Part shown: one piece after another, positions 44,675 to 53,172 of the stretch
Layout of the letters: every line of letters starts with the position of its first letter
Numbering within the stretch: the first letter of the stretch is position 1
Assembly (NCBI GenBank): GCA_027484145.1
Contig: JAIXUH010000034.1
Coordinates: 62,001 to 126,000, forward strand
Length of the DNA stretch: 64,000 bases
DNA from: Rhodobacter sp.
Lineage (GTDB): Bacteria; Pseudomonadota; Alphaproteobacteria; Rhodobacterales; Rhodobacteraceae
Direction of reading: 5' to 3'
The notes under the pieces: model-generated
Told to the model about the DNA's origin: nothing
Database searches by the model: none
The model's input: the letters and a program-made list of their open reading frames with translations, nothing else
Made by a program: the position numbers and the translations under genes

Positions 44675-45766
44675 TCAGCGGATGCCCGCGCGCGACAGGC
44701 GCGGCAGCACCTCATCGCGGAAATATGGAAACTCGGCCAGATAATCGACAAAGCTGAGGGTGGTTCCGGCGAACCCGGTGGCGTGGAGTTTCAAGATACC
44801 ATCTGCCACTTGGTCAGGCGTGCCGACGAGTGGGAAACCGCCGTGCCCCATGGCGAACAGGTGCTTGATCTGCGCCAGCAGATCATGCGGAAAGCTGTGG
44901 GCGTGGGCGAATTGCAGCCGCACGAGGTTGTCGACTGCAACGGTATCGGCGTTTTCGACAGCCGTGTAATGCAGCCAATCCTGTGCCTCTTTCTCGGTCG
45001 GGCGGCAGATGACATGGGCAAAGGTCAGCACCCCCACGTTGCGGCCCTTGGCGGCGGCTTGTGCCTTGAGCTCGGCAATCTCGACTTTGGACCGCTCCAG
45101 ATCGATCGCCGGGGTAAAGAGGAAATCGGCGTTGTCGGTGGCAAATTCGCGGCCTTGTGGGCTGCCTGCTGCATTAATGATGGGGACCGAGCCCCTCACC
45201 GGCGCCGGATCGCCCTTCACGGCCTTGGCCTTGAAATAGGTGCCGTTCCAGTCAAAGTGCTGGTCCGACGACCACAGCTTGCGGACCAGATCGAACCATT
45301 CCTGCGCATAGGCGTATCGGCTTTCATGGTCATCGGGCAGCGTCAGGCCAAGCGCCTCGTACTCTGGCTTGTTCCAGCCCGCCACGATGTTCAGGCCCGC
45401 GCGGCCATGGCCGATCTGGTCGATGGTGGCCAGTTGTTTGGCCACCACGGTCGGGTGGTTGGCGGCCGTGTGGATGGTGGCAAAGACAGCGATGTTCTTG
45501 GTGGCGGCGAGCAACCCTGCCGCCCAAGTCATCGTCTCCAGCACGCCGCCGTGAAAATCCGTTTCGCCGCCGTAGCCGATCCAGCGGGCGATAGGCAGCA
45601 TGAAATCGATCCCTGCCGCATCCAGCATCTGCGCCAGCGCAAGGTTGTTGTCCCACGAATTGTTCCAGCGCTCGGGCACTTTGGTGGGCGTCATTCCCGA
45701 GGAACAGTTGGACGAAAACGTACCAAGGCGAAATCGATCGCCCGAGAGCATCGGGTGTTGAGTCAT
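44675..45766 (-). CDS. Luciferase-like (LLM class) flavin-dependent monooxygenase
   Basis: The protein has 363 residues and belongs to the bacterial luciferase/SsuD superfamily, closest in pattern to RutA and SfnG. Key segments are AGIDFMLPIARWIGYGGETD, ATIDQIGHGRAGLNIVAGWN and INAAGSPQGREFATDNADF. Such enzymes use reduced flavin and oxygen on C-S, C-N or carbonyl groups. No flavin reductase is adjacent. It is divergent from a MarR regulator with a TATTTTA inverted repeat between them. It is too far from the taurine genes to call SsuD. Confidence 0.8.
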   Translation of the reverse strand: MTQHPMLSGDRFRLGTFSSNCSSGMTPTKVPERWNNSWDNNLALAQMLDAAGIDFMLPIARWIGYGGETDFHGGVLETMTWAAGLLAATKNIAVFATIHTAANHPTVVAKQLATIDQIGHGRAGLNIVAGWNKPEYEALGLTLPDDHESRYAYAQEWFDLVRKLWSSDQHFDWNGTYFKAKAVKGDPAPVRGSVPIINAAGSPQGREFATDNADFLFTPAIDLERSKVEIAELKAQAAAKGRNVGVLTFAHVICRPTEKEAQDWLHYTAVENADTVAVDNLVRLQFAHAHSFPHDLLAQIKHLFAMGHGGFPLVGTPDQVADGILKLHATGFAGTTLSFVDYLAEFPYFRDEVLPRLSRAGIR

Positions 45767-45794
45767 TGTTGCGGTCCCTGTTGGAGTTTTGATG

Positions 45795-45827
45795 TTATTT
45801 TATGTTTGAAAGTCTATCGTAAAATAC
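45795..45827. promoter_or_regulatory. Inverted repeat in the luciferase-like/MarR divergent promoter
   Basis: TATTTTA (45796-45802) and TAAAATA (45820-45826) are arranged as an inverted repeat, centres 24 bases apart, in the 115-base AT-rich gap between the two divergent genes. This is a plausible operator or pair of -10-like elements for the MarR protein encoded at 45882. A strong GGAGG (45871-45875) precedes that gene. Confidence 0.4.
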
Positions 45828-45881
45828 ATTTGCGTCAACGGATTTGGCAGGCCAGTGTTGGCACGGGAACGGAGGCGGTCA

Positions 45882-46427
45882 ATGGTTCGAAAAGGCACGA
45901 AAGATCAAGGCGGTGCAGGCATCGATTACCATTGGCATCTGGCGCAGAGCCCGGTCGAGGTGGACACGACCGAGCTTGAGTTCGCCCTGATGCGCGCGTT
46001 CGAGGGATTCGGGCGCTGGCAATCGGAATGTCTGGCCGGGGTGTGCGAGCTTGCCGCGACGGGGCCGGAAAACGCTCTGCTGCACATTATCCGCATGAAT
46101 GAACGCCCCAAGTCGATCAAGGATCTGGCCCGCCTGACCAACCGCGATGACGTGCCCAACATTCAATACAGCCTGCGCAAGCTGATCGGCGCAGGGTTGG
46201 TGGTGCGCAAAGGGGCGGGGCGGTCGGGCGTGACCTATGAGGTGACGGACGAAGGCCGCCGTGTGACCGAAGATTACGGCACACTGCGCCGCCGTCTGCT
46301 GATTGCGGCCATCGCTGGTGTGCCCGGTTTTCCCGCGCGGCTGGAAGAGGCCACGCGGGCGCTGAACCTGCTGTCGGGCATATATGAGGAGGTGGCGCGG
46401 GTGGCGGCCACCCATCGCCGGGGGTAA
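45882..46427 (+). CDS. MarR-family regulator 2
   Basis: The protein has 181 residues from ATG 45882, which has GGAGG seven bases upstream; a start 27 bases earlier lacks a site. The winged helix includes MNERPKSIKDLARLTNRDDV, NIQYSLRKLIGAGLVVRKGA (recognition helix) and a short wing before TYEVTDEGRRVTEDY. The N-terminal helix ELEFALMRAFEGFGRW is the dimer region. It faces the luciferase-like gene and probably controls it. Confidence 0.82.
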   Translation: MVRKGTKDQGGAGIDYHWHLAQSPVEVDTTELEFALMRAFEGFGRWQSECLAGVCELAATGPENALLHIIRMNERPKSIKDLARLTNRDDVPNIQYSLRKLIGAGLVVRKGAGRSGVTYEVTDEGRRVTEDYGTLRRRLLIAAIAGVPGFPARLEEATRALNLLSGIYEEVARVAATHRRG

Positions 46428-46429
46428 GG

Positions 46430-47911
46430 TCAGCGCGCCATGCCGATGCGTGCCTTCACCTTGGTGGCGACGCGGGCATAGTTGCCCGGCTTGACCGGCA
46501 TCTGCCATTCCATGAACCGCTGCATGGCCGGGATGGGCAGGCGCAAATCCTCTAGCAACTCATCAATCTGGTGCATGGAAAACGGGATGATATTGGTGCC
46601 GCGCGCATGCTTGCCTTCGGTCCGTTCCTCCATCCAGCGCAGGCGTTTGTCGGTCGTATCCAGCATCTCGGGCACGGATGGCAATTTCAGATCACCGGCC
46701 AACCAAGCCGCGATCCACAGCGCCCCCATTTCCGCCGACAGCGGCGAAAAGAACGACGAGTTGTAACCGTTGAAGGCAAGGTTGGACACCTTGGGCGGCA
46801 GGATGCAGCGGTAAAGGCGGAAATTGCCCCGGTCATCCATGATGCGCGCCTGCGTTGCGGCATCAAGGAAGGGCACCGATTGGGTCCAGCCCGTGCCACA
46901 GATGATGATGTCGGCCGGCAGGGTTTCGCCGGTGGAAAGCTGGGCCGTGCGCTTGCCATCCTGCACGAACAGGCGGCTGATCTGTGCGTCGCGTTTCACC
47001 GCGATCCGGCCCTTGGCAACGGCTTCGAAAAACCCGTCGGTCACGAGGCTGACGGTGGACCGGGCGATGCGGTCAAACGGGCCGCGTGGCACAAGGCCCA
47101 GTTTCTTAAGTCCAAGTTGCTTGGTCGTCAGGGCCTGTACCCCGCCCACCATCGAATTGCGCACGGGTTTGCCCGCGCCGTGCAGAAAGGCTTCGACCCC
47201 CTTCAGCCGGATATAGGGAAACAGCGCCTCACCCATGCGGGTGAGCAACAGGTATTTGTAGTTCAGCACCCCCGCGAATTTCTTGGGCGCTTTCCAGATG
47301 ATCTCGCGCGCGACAACGGTCATCGAGGCGGTGGCATCGGCCAGCCCCATGGCGACATCGCAAGAGGATTTGCCATAGCCCACGACCAGCACATGCTTGC
47401 CGCGCGCATCGTCCATGTTCAGGAACTGTGACGAATGGCAGATCGTGCCGCCCGCCGCGACAAAGTCAGCGTCGCCGTCAAAGCGGGGGATGGCGGGGGA
47501 GGAAAAGATGCCGTTGCAGATGATCAGGCGGTCAAATGTGGCGCTGTTGGCACCCTCTGGCCCTTGGGTGGCGAGGGTCCAGCGGTCGCCCTCACCTTGG
47601 GTGGCGGCGGTGACTTCGGTGTTCAGGCGGATCAGCGGCATCAGGTCGAACCGCTGGGCATAGCTTTCAAGGTACGCCTGCACCTGTGCGCCCGAAGGCC
47701 ATTCGGGGTAGTCCTTTGGCATCGGGTGGTCTGAAAGGCAGTAGGTATCCTTGCCGTTCTGGGTGGACACCCCGGGGTAAAGCCGTGATTTCGACCAGAC
47801 CCCGCCCACATCGCCCACCTTTTCAAACAGGGTGACGGTATGGCCGATGTCGCGCATATGGCGGGCGGTGGTCAGGCCGGCAAAGCCCGCCCCGATGATG
47901 GCAATCTGCAT
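46430..47911 (-). CDS. FMO-type NADPH-dependent flavin monooxygenase
   Basis: The protein has 493 residues. The FAD motif is IAIIGAGFAGLTTARHMRDI, the central FMO-like signature ends ICHSSQFLN, and the NADPH motif is VLVVGYGKSSCDVAMGLA. The Baeyer-Villiger fingerprint with HTxxWP is absent, so this is a class B FMO/YUCCA-like enzyme rather than a classical BVMO. It follows an SDR gene by 3 bases on the same strand, forming a two-gene operon. It may oxygenate an aromatic or indolic intermediate; this is inference. Confidence 0.8.
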   Translation of the reverse strand: MQIAIIGAGFAGLTTARHMRDIGHTVTLFEKVGDVGGVWSKSRLYPGVSTQNGKDTYCLSDHPMPKDYPEWPSGAQVQAYLESYAQRFDLMPLIRLNTEVTAATQGEGDRWTLATQGPEGANSATFDRLIICNGIFSSPAIPRFDGDADFVAAGGTICHSSQFLNMDDARGKHVLVVGYGKSSCDVAMGLADATASMTVVAREIIWKAPKKFAGVLNYKYLLLTRMGEALFPYIRLKGVEAFLHGAGKPVRNSMVGGVQALTTKQLGLKKLGLVPRGPFDRIARSTVSLVTDGFFEAVAKGRIAVKRDAQISRLFVQDGKRTAQLSTGETLPADIIICGTGWTQSVPFLDAATQARIMDDRGNFRLYRCILPPKVSNLAFNGYNSSFFSPLSAEMGALWIAAWLAGDLKLPSVPEMLDTTDKRLRWMEERTEGKHARGTNIIPFSMHQIDELLEDLRLPIPAMQRFMEWQMPVKPGNYARVATKVKARIGMAR

Positions 47912-47914
47912 GGC

Positions 47915-48688
47915 TTACTCCATCAACAGGGGAATGGCGGGTTGGGCGCGTTCGGGGCCCATGGCGGTATAGCCGCCATCCACGCAGATATCGGTGCCGG
48001 TGATGAAACTGGCCTCGTCCGAGCATAGGAAGAGTACGGCAGCGGCCACTTCCTCGGGGTCGGCGGTGCGGCCCAGAAGGTGGAATGGCGCGGCGACGCG
48101 GTCTGTCTTGGCGCGGTCACCCGTGGTCAGTTGATCCATGATGTTCGACCACGTCCAGCCGGGGGAAACCGCATTGACGCGGATGCCATCGGGGGCAAGG
48201 TCCATCGCCTGATTGCGGGTCAGTTGCAGGATCGCGGCCTTGGACACCGGATAGACCCAGCGGCCCGTCTGCGCCACGCGGGCCGAGATCGAGCCGAAGT
48301 TGACAATGGCGCCACGGGTCGCGGCAAGTTCGGCGCGTGCGGCCTGCATCAGCATGACCGACCCCACGATGTTGACATCAAGGGCGCGCAGCCAATCGGT
48401 GCGCGTGGTGGCGGCGCCGTTGTCCAGATAAGTGCAGGCGACATTTACCAGAAAATCGATGCGGCCAAAGCGGGCCTTGGTCGCGGCCACCAGTGCGGCA
48501 ATCTGGGCGTCATCGGTGATGTCGCAGCGCATGAAACCAACGCCATCGCCTTCCAGAAACGCGCCTGATTCGTCTATATCGGCCACCATCACCTGCGTGC
48601 CCGCCGCGCGGAACGCCGCCACCACGGCCTGTCCGATCTTGGTCACCCCACCCGGAACGATGGCGACCTTGCCGTTCAACCCTTTCAT
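47915..48688 (-). CDS. Short-chain dehydrogenase/reductase
   Basis: The protein has 257 residues of the classical SDR family: VAIVPGGVTKIGQAV (a variant of TGxxxGxG with Pro and Lys replacing usual residues), LVNVACTYLDNG in place of NNAG, and the catalytic YPVSKAAILQLTRN preceded by IVNFGSISAR. The C-terminal FITGTDICVDGGYTAMG is standard. It is the first gene of the operon with the FMO and divergent from an AraC regulator. Its alcohol/ketone substrate is unknown. Confidence 0.85.
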   Translation of the reverse strand: MKGLNGKVAIVPGGVTKIGQAVVAAFRAAGTQVMVADIDESGAFLEGDGVGFMRCDITDDAQIAALVAATKARFGRIDFLVNVACTYLDNGAATTRTDWLRALDVNIVGSVMLMQAARAELAATRGAIVNFGSISARVAQTGRWVYPVSKAAILQLTRNQAMDLAPDGIRVNAVSPGWTWSNIMDQLTTGDRAKTDRVAAPFHLLGRTADPEEVAAAVLFLCSDEASFITGTDICVDGGYTAMGPERAQPAIPLLME

Positions 48689-48861
48689 GGAACCCTCCTG
48701 TTGTTTTGAATTTGAAGGAAACTCTGCCCGGTCTGGTGGCGTCCGCTATCCGCGCTGCGTGGCCATTGTCCGGAAAACGAAAAATTCGCGCGGGCCGGGG
48801 GGTGGGAAAGTGACATTCGGTGTTACGCTTTTGTGAAGCGCGGCTGAAAGGGAGGCGGCAG

Positions 48862-49845
48862 ATGGAACGGGTGCGGCGGCCCCTTGGGGCGCATGTGCTG
48901 TTTGAAAGCGGCGATCTGGACGAGGCGCGTGAACGTGTGGCGCGGGTGTTCTGTCCGCATCGCCTTGATGCGCTGGGGCCGGGGTTCGGTGCGCGTCACC
49001 ATCATCTGCCGGGGGGGCGGGTATCGCTGAACTATATCGAATATGGCGCGCGCACGCGGATTGCACCGGGCGAGTTGGGCAGCTTTTACCTTGTGCAGAT
49101 CCCGCTGGAAGGCGGGGCCGAGATCCGCAACGGTGCCGCGCGCTATGTTTCGGACTCCGGCTGCGCTGCGGTGCTGAACCCGCATCTGCCGACCGAGATG
49201 GTCTGGGAAGAAGGCACGCGGCAGGTGCTGCTGCAGATCGACCGTCGCGCGATGATGGCGCATCTGGCAACGGCGCTGGGCGGTCCATCCGACCGCCCGC
49301 TGACCTTTGCCGGGCCGCTGGATTTGCGCGGTGCGGCCGGGGCGCAGTTGCGGCGGTTGGTGCTGTGGATGGTGGGGGAAGCCGACGGTCGTGGTGATGG
49401 TGCGGGACCCGTGGGGGGGATGATGGCGCAGGCGCTGGAGGGCACACTGCTGGCGGGCCTCCTTGACGCGGCCCCGCATGACCATGCCCCGGCGCTGGCC
49501 CGGATGCGCCACGCCCCGCGCCCGCGGCATCTGCGCGCGGCCGAAGGGTTCATGGCCGCCCATCTGGACCGGGCGATCACGCTGGAGGAGGTGGCGCAGG
49601 CGGCGGGCGTGACGCCGCGCGCGTTGCAACTGGTTTTCCGGGCCGAGCGGGGCACGACGCCGCTGGGATTCTGGCGCGACCTGCGGTTGCAGCGCGCGCA
49701 TAATGATCTGGTTGCGGCGCGTGGCAGCGTGACCGAGGTAGCGCTGCGCTGGGGATTCCAGCATTTTGGCCGCTTTTCAGAAGCTTATCGCGCGAAGTTC
49801 GGGCTGAACCCGCGCGAAACACTGCGCACTGGCCGTTTTGGCTGA
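48862..49845 (+). CDS. AraC-family transcriptional activator
   Basis: The protein has 327 residues from ATG 48862, six bases after GGAGG. The N-terminal sensor domain (RHHHLPGGRVSLNYIEYGAR and GSFYLVQIPLEGGAEI) is the AraC-binding-like type common in regulators of aromatic dioxygenase genes. The C-terminal double HTH contains ITLEEVAQAAGVTPRALQLV and VTEVALRWGFQHFGRFSEAY. It likely activates the divergent SDR-FMO operon. Confidence 0.88.
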   Translation: MERVRRPLGAHVLFESGDLDEARERVARVFCPHRLDALGPGFGARHHHLPGGRVSLNYIEYGARTRIAPGELGSFYLVQIPLEGGAEIRNGAARYVSDSGCAAVLNPHLPTEMVWEEGTRQVLLQIDRRAMMAHLATALGGPSDRPLTFAGPLDLRGAAGAQLRRLVLWMVGEADGRGDGAGPVGGMMAQALEGTLLAGLLDAAPHDHAPALARMRHAPRPRHLRAAEGFMAAHLDRAITLEEVAQAAGVTPRALQLVFRAERGTTPLGFWRDLRLQRAHNDLVAARGSVTEVALRWGFQHFGRFSEAYRAKFGLNPRETLRTGRFG

Positions 49846-49924
49846 GCGGGTTGACCTTGCAGCGCGGGCCGTTCCGGCCCGCAAGGTTGAGCACGGGCGG
49901 CGCGGCCTTTGGCCGCTTGCCCTT

Positions 49925-49982
49925 GGCGGGGGGCTCTGCCCCCGCCGCGCCTTATGGCGCGGCCCCCCGGGATATTTCGGGA
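49925..49982 (+). repeat. Dispersed hairpin + GGGATATTTG element, copy C
   Basis: A strong hairpin of GGCGGGGG and CCCCCGCC (49925-49946) is followed by CGGCCCCCC and GGGATATTTCGGGA (49969-49982). The tail after GGGATATTT diverges from the other three copies. It lies between the convergent AraC and kynureninase-like genes and can serve as a terminator for both. Confidence 0.6.
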
Positions 49983-49992
49983 CAGAAAATGA

Positions 49993-51120
49993 TCAGACCC
50001 GGAGGGCTGAAGGCAGCTTTTGGCCCAGAAGTTGGACGCCTTCGGCGGTGGTCAAGATGCCGGGTGAGAGGCGCAGGGTCTGGCCACGGGCATCTGTGAT
50101 TACGCCGCCTGCGCGCAGGTTGGCGACAACCTGCGGGGCAGGAGTGACGTCGGGCAGACGCAGCATGACCGAGCCGCCGCGCTGGTCTTCGGCGCGGGGC
50201 GTCAGGACCGGCAGGGCGAGGCTGTCGGCCAGATCGAGGATCTGTGCCGTCAGGTGACGGTTCTGGGCAAGGAGTGCCGCGTGGTTCTGGGCCGCGTGCC
50301 ATTCCAGCGCTGGAACCGAGGCGAGGGCTGCGACGACACCGGGCGTGCCGCTGTCAAATCGCCGGATGTCCGGGGCAAAGGCGAAGCGGGTGATGTCCCA
50401 GTTGAAGGGGTTGTCCTGACTGAACCAGCCCGCACACTCTGGGTGACAATGCGGGATGAGCCGGGGCGAGACGTAGAGGATGCCCGCGCCGGGTGTGCCG
50501 CACATCCATTTCAGCGATGTGGACAAGGTGAAGTCGACCTCGGGGGCGTGCACGTCGAAGGGGATGAGTCCGGCGGCCTGGGTGATGTCGACCCCGATCA
50601 GGCTGCCCATGCGGCGGCCATGGGCGACCATGGCGCGCAGGTTGATGCGGTGCGAGGTGGTGGAGGAGACCCATGTGAGCAGCGCGAGGCCCACGTCCGG
50701 CGTCCAGGCATCGAGAAAATCCTCATCCTCGACATGGGCGGCGCCTTGGCGCAACGGCACGGTTTTCAAGGCAAAGCCATGACGCGCGGCCATGGATTGC
50801 AGCAAGAAGTGGTTGGAGGGGAAGCAATCGGCCCCCACAAGGACGGTTTTGCCAGCCAGATGTGCTGACGGCAGGGCCTGCAGCAGCATGTGAAAGCCTT
50901 GGGTCACGCTTTCGCAGGTGGTGACGCTGCCGGGGGCGGCGTTCAGGATGCAGCGCCACAGGTCGATGAAGTGGGCGCGCGCGGGTAGGATATCGGCCCA
51001 TTGCGCATCATCGGGCGTGCCCCAGACCATGGCGAAATCGGCCATCCGGGCGGCGATGTCGCGGGCCTTGCCCGGATACATGCCGATGGAATGATACAGG
51101 AAGTAGGCTTGTGCGGTCAT
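49993..51120 (-). CDS. Kynureninase-like PLP hydrolase/aminotransferase class V
   Basis: The protein has 375 residues of fold-type I. The PLP Asp is in GVDITQAAGLIPFDVHAP and the Schiff-base lysine is Lys204 in STSLKWMCGTPGAGILYV; PECAGWFSQ, RFDSGTPGVVAALASV and RGGSVMLRL follow in the order seen in kynureninases. Kynureninase releases anthranilate and alanine from kynurenine, which would feed the CoA-ligase pathway encoded next door. It is shorter than typical KynU (about 415), and a related specificity is possible. It is the last gene of the minus-strand operon with the two beta-oxidation enzymes. Confidence 0.75.
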   Translation of the reverse strand: MTAQAYFLYHSIGMYPGKARDIAARMADFAMVWGTPDDAQWADILPARAHFIDLWRCILNAAPGSVTTCESVTQGFHMLLQALPSAHLAGKTVLVGADCFPSNHFLLQSMAARHGFALKTVPLRQGAAHVEDEDFLDAWTPDVGLALLTWVSSTTSHRINLRAMVAHGRRMGSLIGVDITQAAGLIPFDVHAPEVDFTLSTSLKWMCGTPGAGILYVSPRLIPHCHPECAGWFSQDNPFNWDITRFAFAPDIRRFDSGTPGVVAALASVPALEWHAAQNHAALLAQNRHLTAQILDLADSLALPVLTPRAEDQRGGSVMLRLPDVTPAPQVVANLRAGGVITDARGQTLRLSPGILTTAEGVQLLGQKLPSALRV

Positions 51121-51197
51121 GGGGCACCGTGATCAGGGGCGGGTCTTGCAGGAGCGGTCTGTCATGGCCGCCGGGGGCCTGACAAGAGCGAAGCGTG

Positions 51198-52295
51198 TCA
51201 GGGCAGGGTCGGGGCGGGGTCATAGCGGCCAGCGAGCGACGGCGGGGCGGCTGCGGCCAAAACAGCAAGGGCGGCGCGCAGGGGGGCGGCACCGTCTTGC
51301 GCCAGAATCTGGAACGGGCCACGCGGAAAGTTCAGGCCAAGGCGCAGCGCGGTATCGATGCCGTCGGGGGTGGTGCCGCCTTCGGACAAGAGCCAATGTG
51401 CCTCGTTCACGAGGGTCGCCTCGATCCGCCGTACGATCTGGGGGTCTGCGGTGGGGGTGACGGTGGCGGGGGTGATGAACCCCTTGCCAGACTTCTGCCC
51501 AAGGTGACCAGCGGCCACCTGTGCGCGCAGGGCCGCGAAGACGTGATAGCGCGGGTGGTGGTTCATGGCGGCAGACAGGCTTTCGGTAGCGGCAAGGTTG
51601 ATGTCTGCGCCGATCAGGTCGATCAGGGCAAAGGGGCCAAGGCGGTAGCCTGCGGCCAGCATGGCGGCGTCGATCCGGGCGGCAGGAATGCCTTCGGCCA
51701 GCATTGCCAAAGCCTCGCCGTAAAACGGGCGGGCGCAGCGGTTGACGATGAATCCGGGGCTGTCGGCGCAGTCGACCACGGTTTTTCCTGCCGCTTGTGC
51801 GATCTGGCGCGCGGTGGTCAGGGCCAGCGGATCAGTGCCTGCGTGGGGGATCAGTTCCACCAGTTTCATCGCAGGCGCAGGGTTGAAAAAGTGCAGGCCC
51901 AGAAAGCGTTCGGGGCGGCGCATCAAGGCGGCCAGGCTGGTCACCGACAGCGACGAGGTATTGGTGGCGATGACGGCATCGGGGGGCAGCATCGCCTCTA
52001 GCCCGGCGATCAGGGCGGATTTGGCGGCCCGGTCTTCGATGATCGCTTCGATGGCAAGGGTGGCGGTTGAAAGGTCATCACTGATCCGGATGCGCGACAG
52101 GGCGGTTTCCATCTGGGCGGCGGTCCATTTGCCAGCACTTACCCGCGCTTGCCACAGTCCCTGCAATCGCGTCAGTGCGCTGTCGCGGCTATGCGGGTTG
52201 GCATCGGTCGCCAGCACCGTGCAACCTGCAAGGGCAAAGACCTGTACGATTCCAAGGCCCATGGTGCCAAGGCCGATGACGGCGACAGTGGTCAT
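51198..52295 (-). CDS. 3-hydroxyacyl-CoA dehydrogenase
   Basis: The protein has 365 residues. The NAD-binding N-terminus VAVIGLGTMGLGIVQVFALA, the catalytic region NTSSLSVTSLAALMRRPERF followed by GLHFFNPAPAMKLVELI, and the C-terminal RLGPFALIDLIGADINLA are typical of PaaH/FadB-type dehydrogenases. It oxidises a 3-hydroxyacyl-CoA, probably in the lower 2-aminobenzoyl-CoA pathway. It shares an operon with the enoyl-CoA hydratase upstream, 18 bases away across a short tandem duplication of TTTGGCGGTCA. Confidence 0.9.
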   Translation of the reverse strand: MTTVAVIGLGTMGLGIVQVFALAGCTVLATDANPHSRDSALTRLQGLWQARVSAGKWTAAQMETALSRIRISDDLSTATLAIEAIIEDRAAKSALIAGLEAMLPPDAVIATNTSSLSVTSLAALMRRPERFLGLHFFNPAPAMKLVELIPHAGTDPLALTTARQIAQAAGKTVVDCADSPGFIVNRCARPFYGEALAMLAEGIPAARIDAAMLAAGYRLGPFALIDLIGADINLAATESLSAAMNHHPRYHVFAALRAQVAAGHLGQKSGKGFITPATVTPTADPQIVRRIEATLVNEAHWLLSEGGTTPDGIDTALRLGLNFPRGPFQILAQDGAAPLRAALAVLAAAAPPSLAGRYDPAPTLP

Positions 52296-52313
52296 TTGGC
52301 GGTCATTTGGCGG

Positions 52314-53069
52314 TCATGTCCCCGAAAACTCTGGCGTGCGGCGGGCGCGAAAGGCTGTGATGCCTTCGGTCTTGTCGTGGCTGTCCAAAAGCGACTCAAA
52401 GGCCGCGCGTTCGCTGTGCAGGGCAAGGCTGGCTTCGGCGCCGGCCACAAGGGCGGCTTTTGCAGCGGCAAGGGCAAGGGGTGCGCGGGCGGCAAGGCTG
52501 CGGGCCAAATCTTGCGCCATGGGCAGGGCAAGGGGGGCACGGTGGCTGCAGATGCCCCAGTCAGCGGCGATTTCTGCATTCACCACTTCGCCCAGCAGCA
52601 CCATGCGGGCGGCGCGGGCCGGGCCGGTGCGCGCCAGCAGACGTTGGCCGCCACCAGCGCCGGGGATCAGGCCAAGGGTGGTTTCGGGCAGGCCAATGCG
52701 GGCGCTGTCCCCCAGAACCAAAAGGTCCGCCATCAGGGCCAGTTCGAAGCCGCCGCCAAGGGCGAAGCCGTCAACAGCCGCGATCAGGGGTTTGGGAAAG
52801 GCGCGAATGGCCGCCCAATGGGCTTTGCGCGGGTCGGTCGCCCCCTCGGCGGTGGTCTTGTGTTCGATTTCGGTGATATCGGCCCCGGCGGCAAAATTCC
52901 CCTCGGCCCCGGTCAGCACAACGGCGCCGCAGGCGGGGTCGGCAGCAAGCGTCGCGAGCGTGGCGGCAATGTCGGCCAGAAGGCCAGTGTTCAGCGCATT
53001 GCGGGCTGCCGGACGGTTCAGCGTCAGGCAGGCCCAGCCGTCATGATGATCGCAAATCAGGTGATCCAT
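52314..53069 (-). CDS. Enoyl-CoA hydratase/isomerase 1
   Basis: The protein has 251 residues from ATG 53069; a TTG 18 bases upstream is possible. Crotonase motifs are EGNFAAGADITEIE (oxyanion hole 1) and AVDGFALGGGFELALMADLL (oxyanion hole 2), with PETTLGLIPGAGGGQRL carrying the catalytic Glu. It is the first gene of the minus-strand operon opposite abmA and likely hydrates a ring-derived enoyl-CoA. Confidence 0.88.
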   Translation of the reverse strand: MDHLICDHHDGWACLTLNRPAARNALNTGLLADIAATLATLAADPACGAVVLTGAEGNFAAGADITEIEHKTTAEGATDPRKAHWAAIRAFPKPLIAAVDGFALGGGFELALMADLLVLGDSARIGLPETTLGLIPGAGGGQRLLARTGPARAARMVLLGEVVNAEIAADWGICSHRAPLALPMAQDLARSLAARAPLALAAAKAALVAGAEASLALHSERAAFESLLDSHDKTEGITAFRARRTPEFSGT

Positions 53070-53095
53070 GGGTCCATCATGCCGCAATGGGGCAT

Positions 53096-53127
53096 AATTT
53101 CAAGTTAGAAATTTCAAGCTTGAAATT
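53096..53127. promoter_or_regulatory. Tandem overlapping palindromes, candidate operator of the anthraniloyl-CoA genes
   Basis: AATTTCAAGCTTGAAATT (53110-53127) is a perfect 18-base palindrome. It overlaps by four bases an imperfect copy AATTTCAAGTTAGAAATT (53096-53113); centres are 14 bases apart. They fill the 103-base gap between divergent enoyl-CoA hydratase 1 and abmA. The MarR protein encoded at 56188 inside the abmA operon is the obvious candidate. A repressor here would control both strands. Confidence 0.75.
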
Positions 53128-53172
53128 GTTGGGGGGTGGTGGCAGGCTAACGGTCAAGAACGGGAGTGTCGC

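Noticed and set aside
44675-45766. Alkanesulfonate monooxygenase SsuD linked to the taurine genes
   Set aside because: It is 24 kb from the taurine block, has no SsuE or Ssu transporter beside it, and resembles RutA/SfnG as much as SsuD.
46430-47911. Baeyer-Villiger monooxygenase
   Set aside because: The HTxxWP fingerprint is missing; the HSSQF segment is FMO-like.
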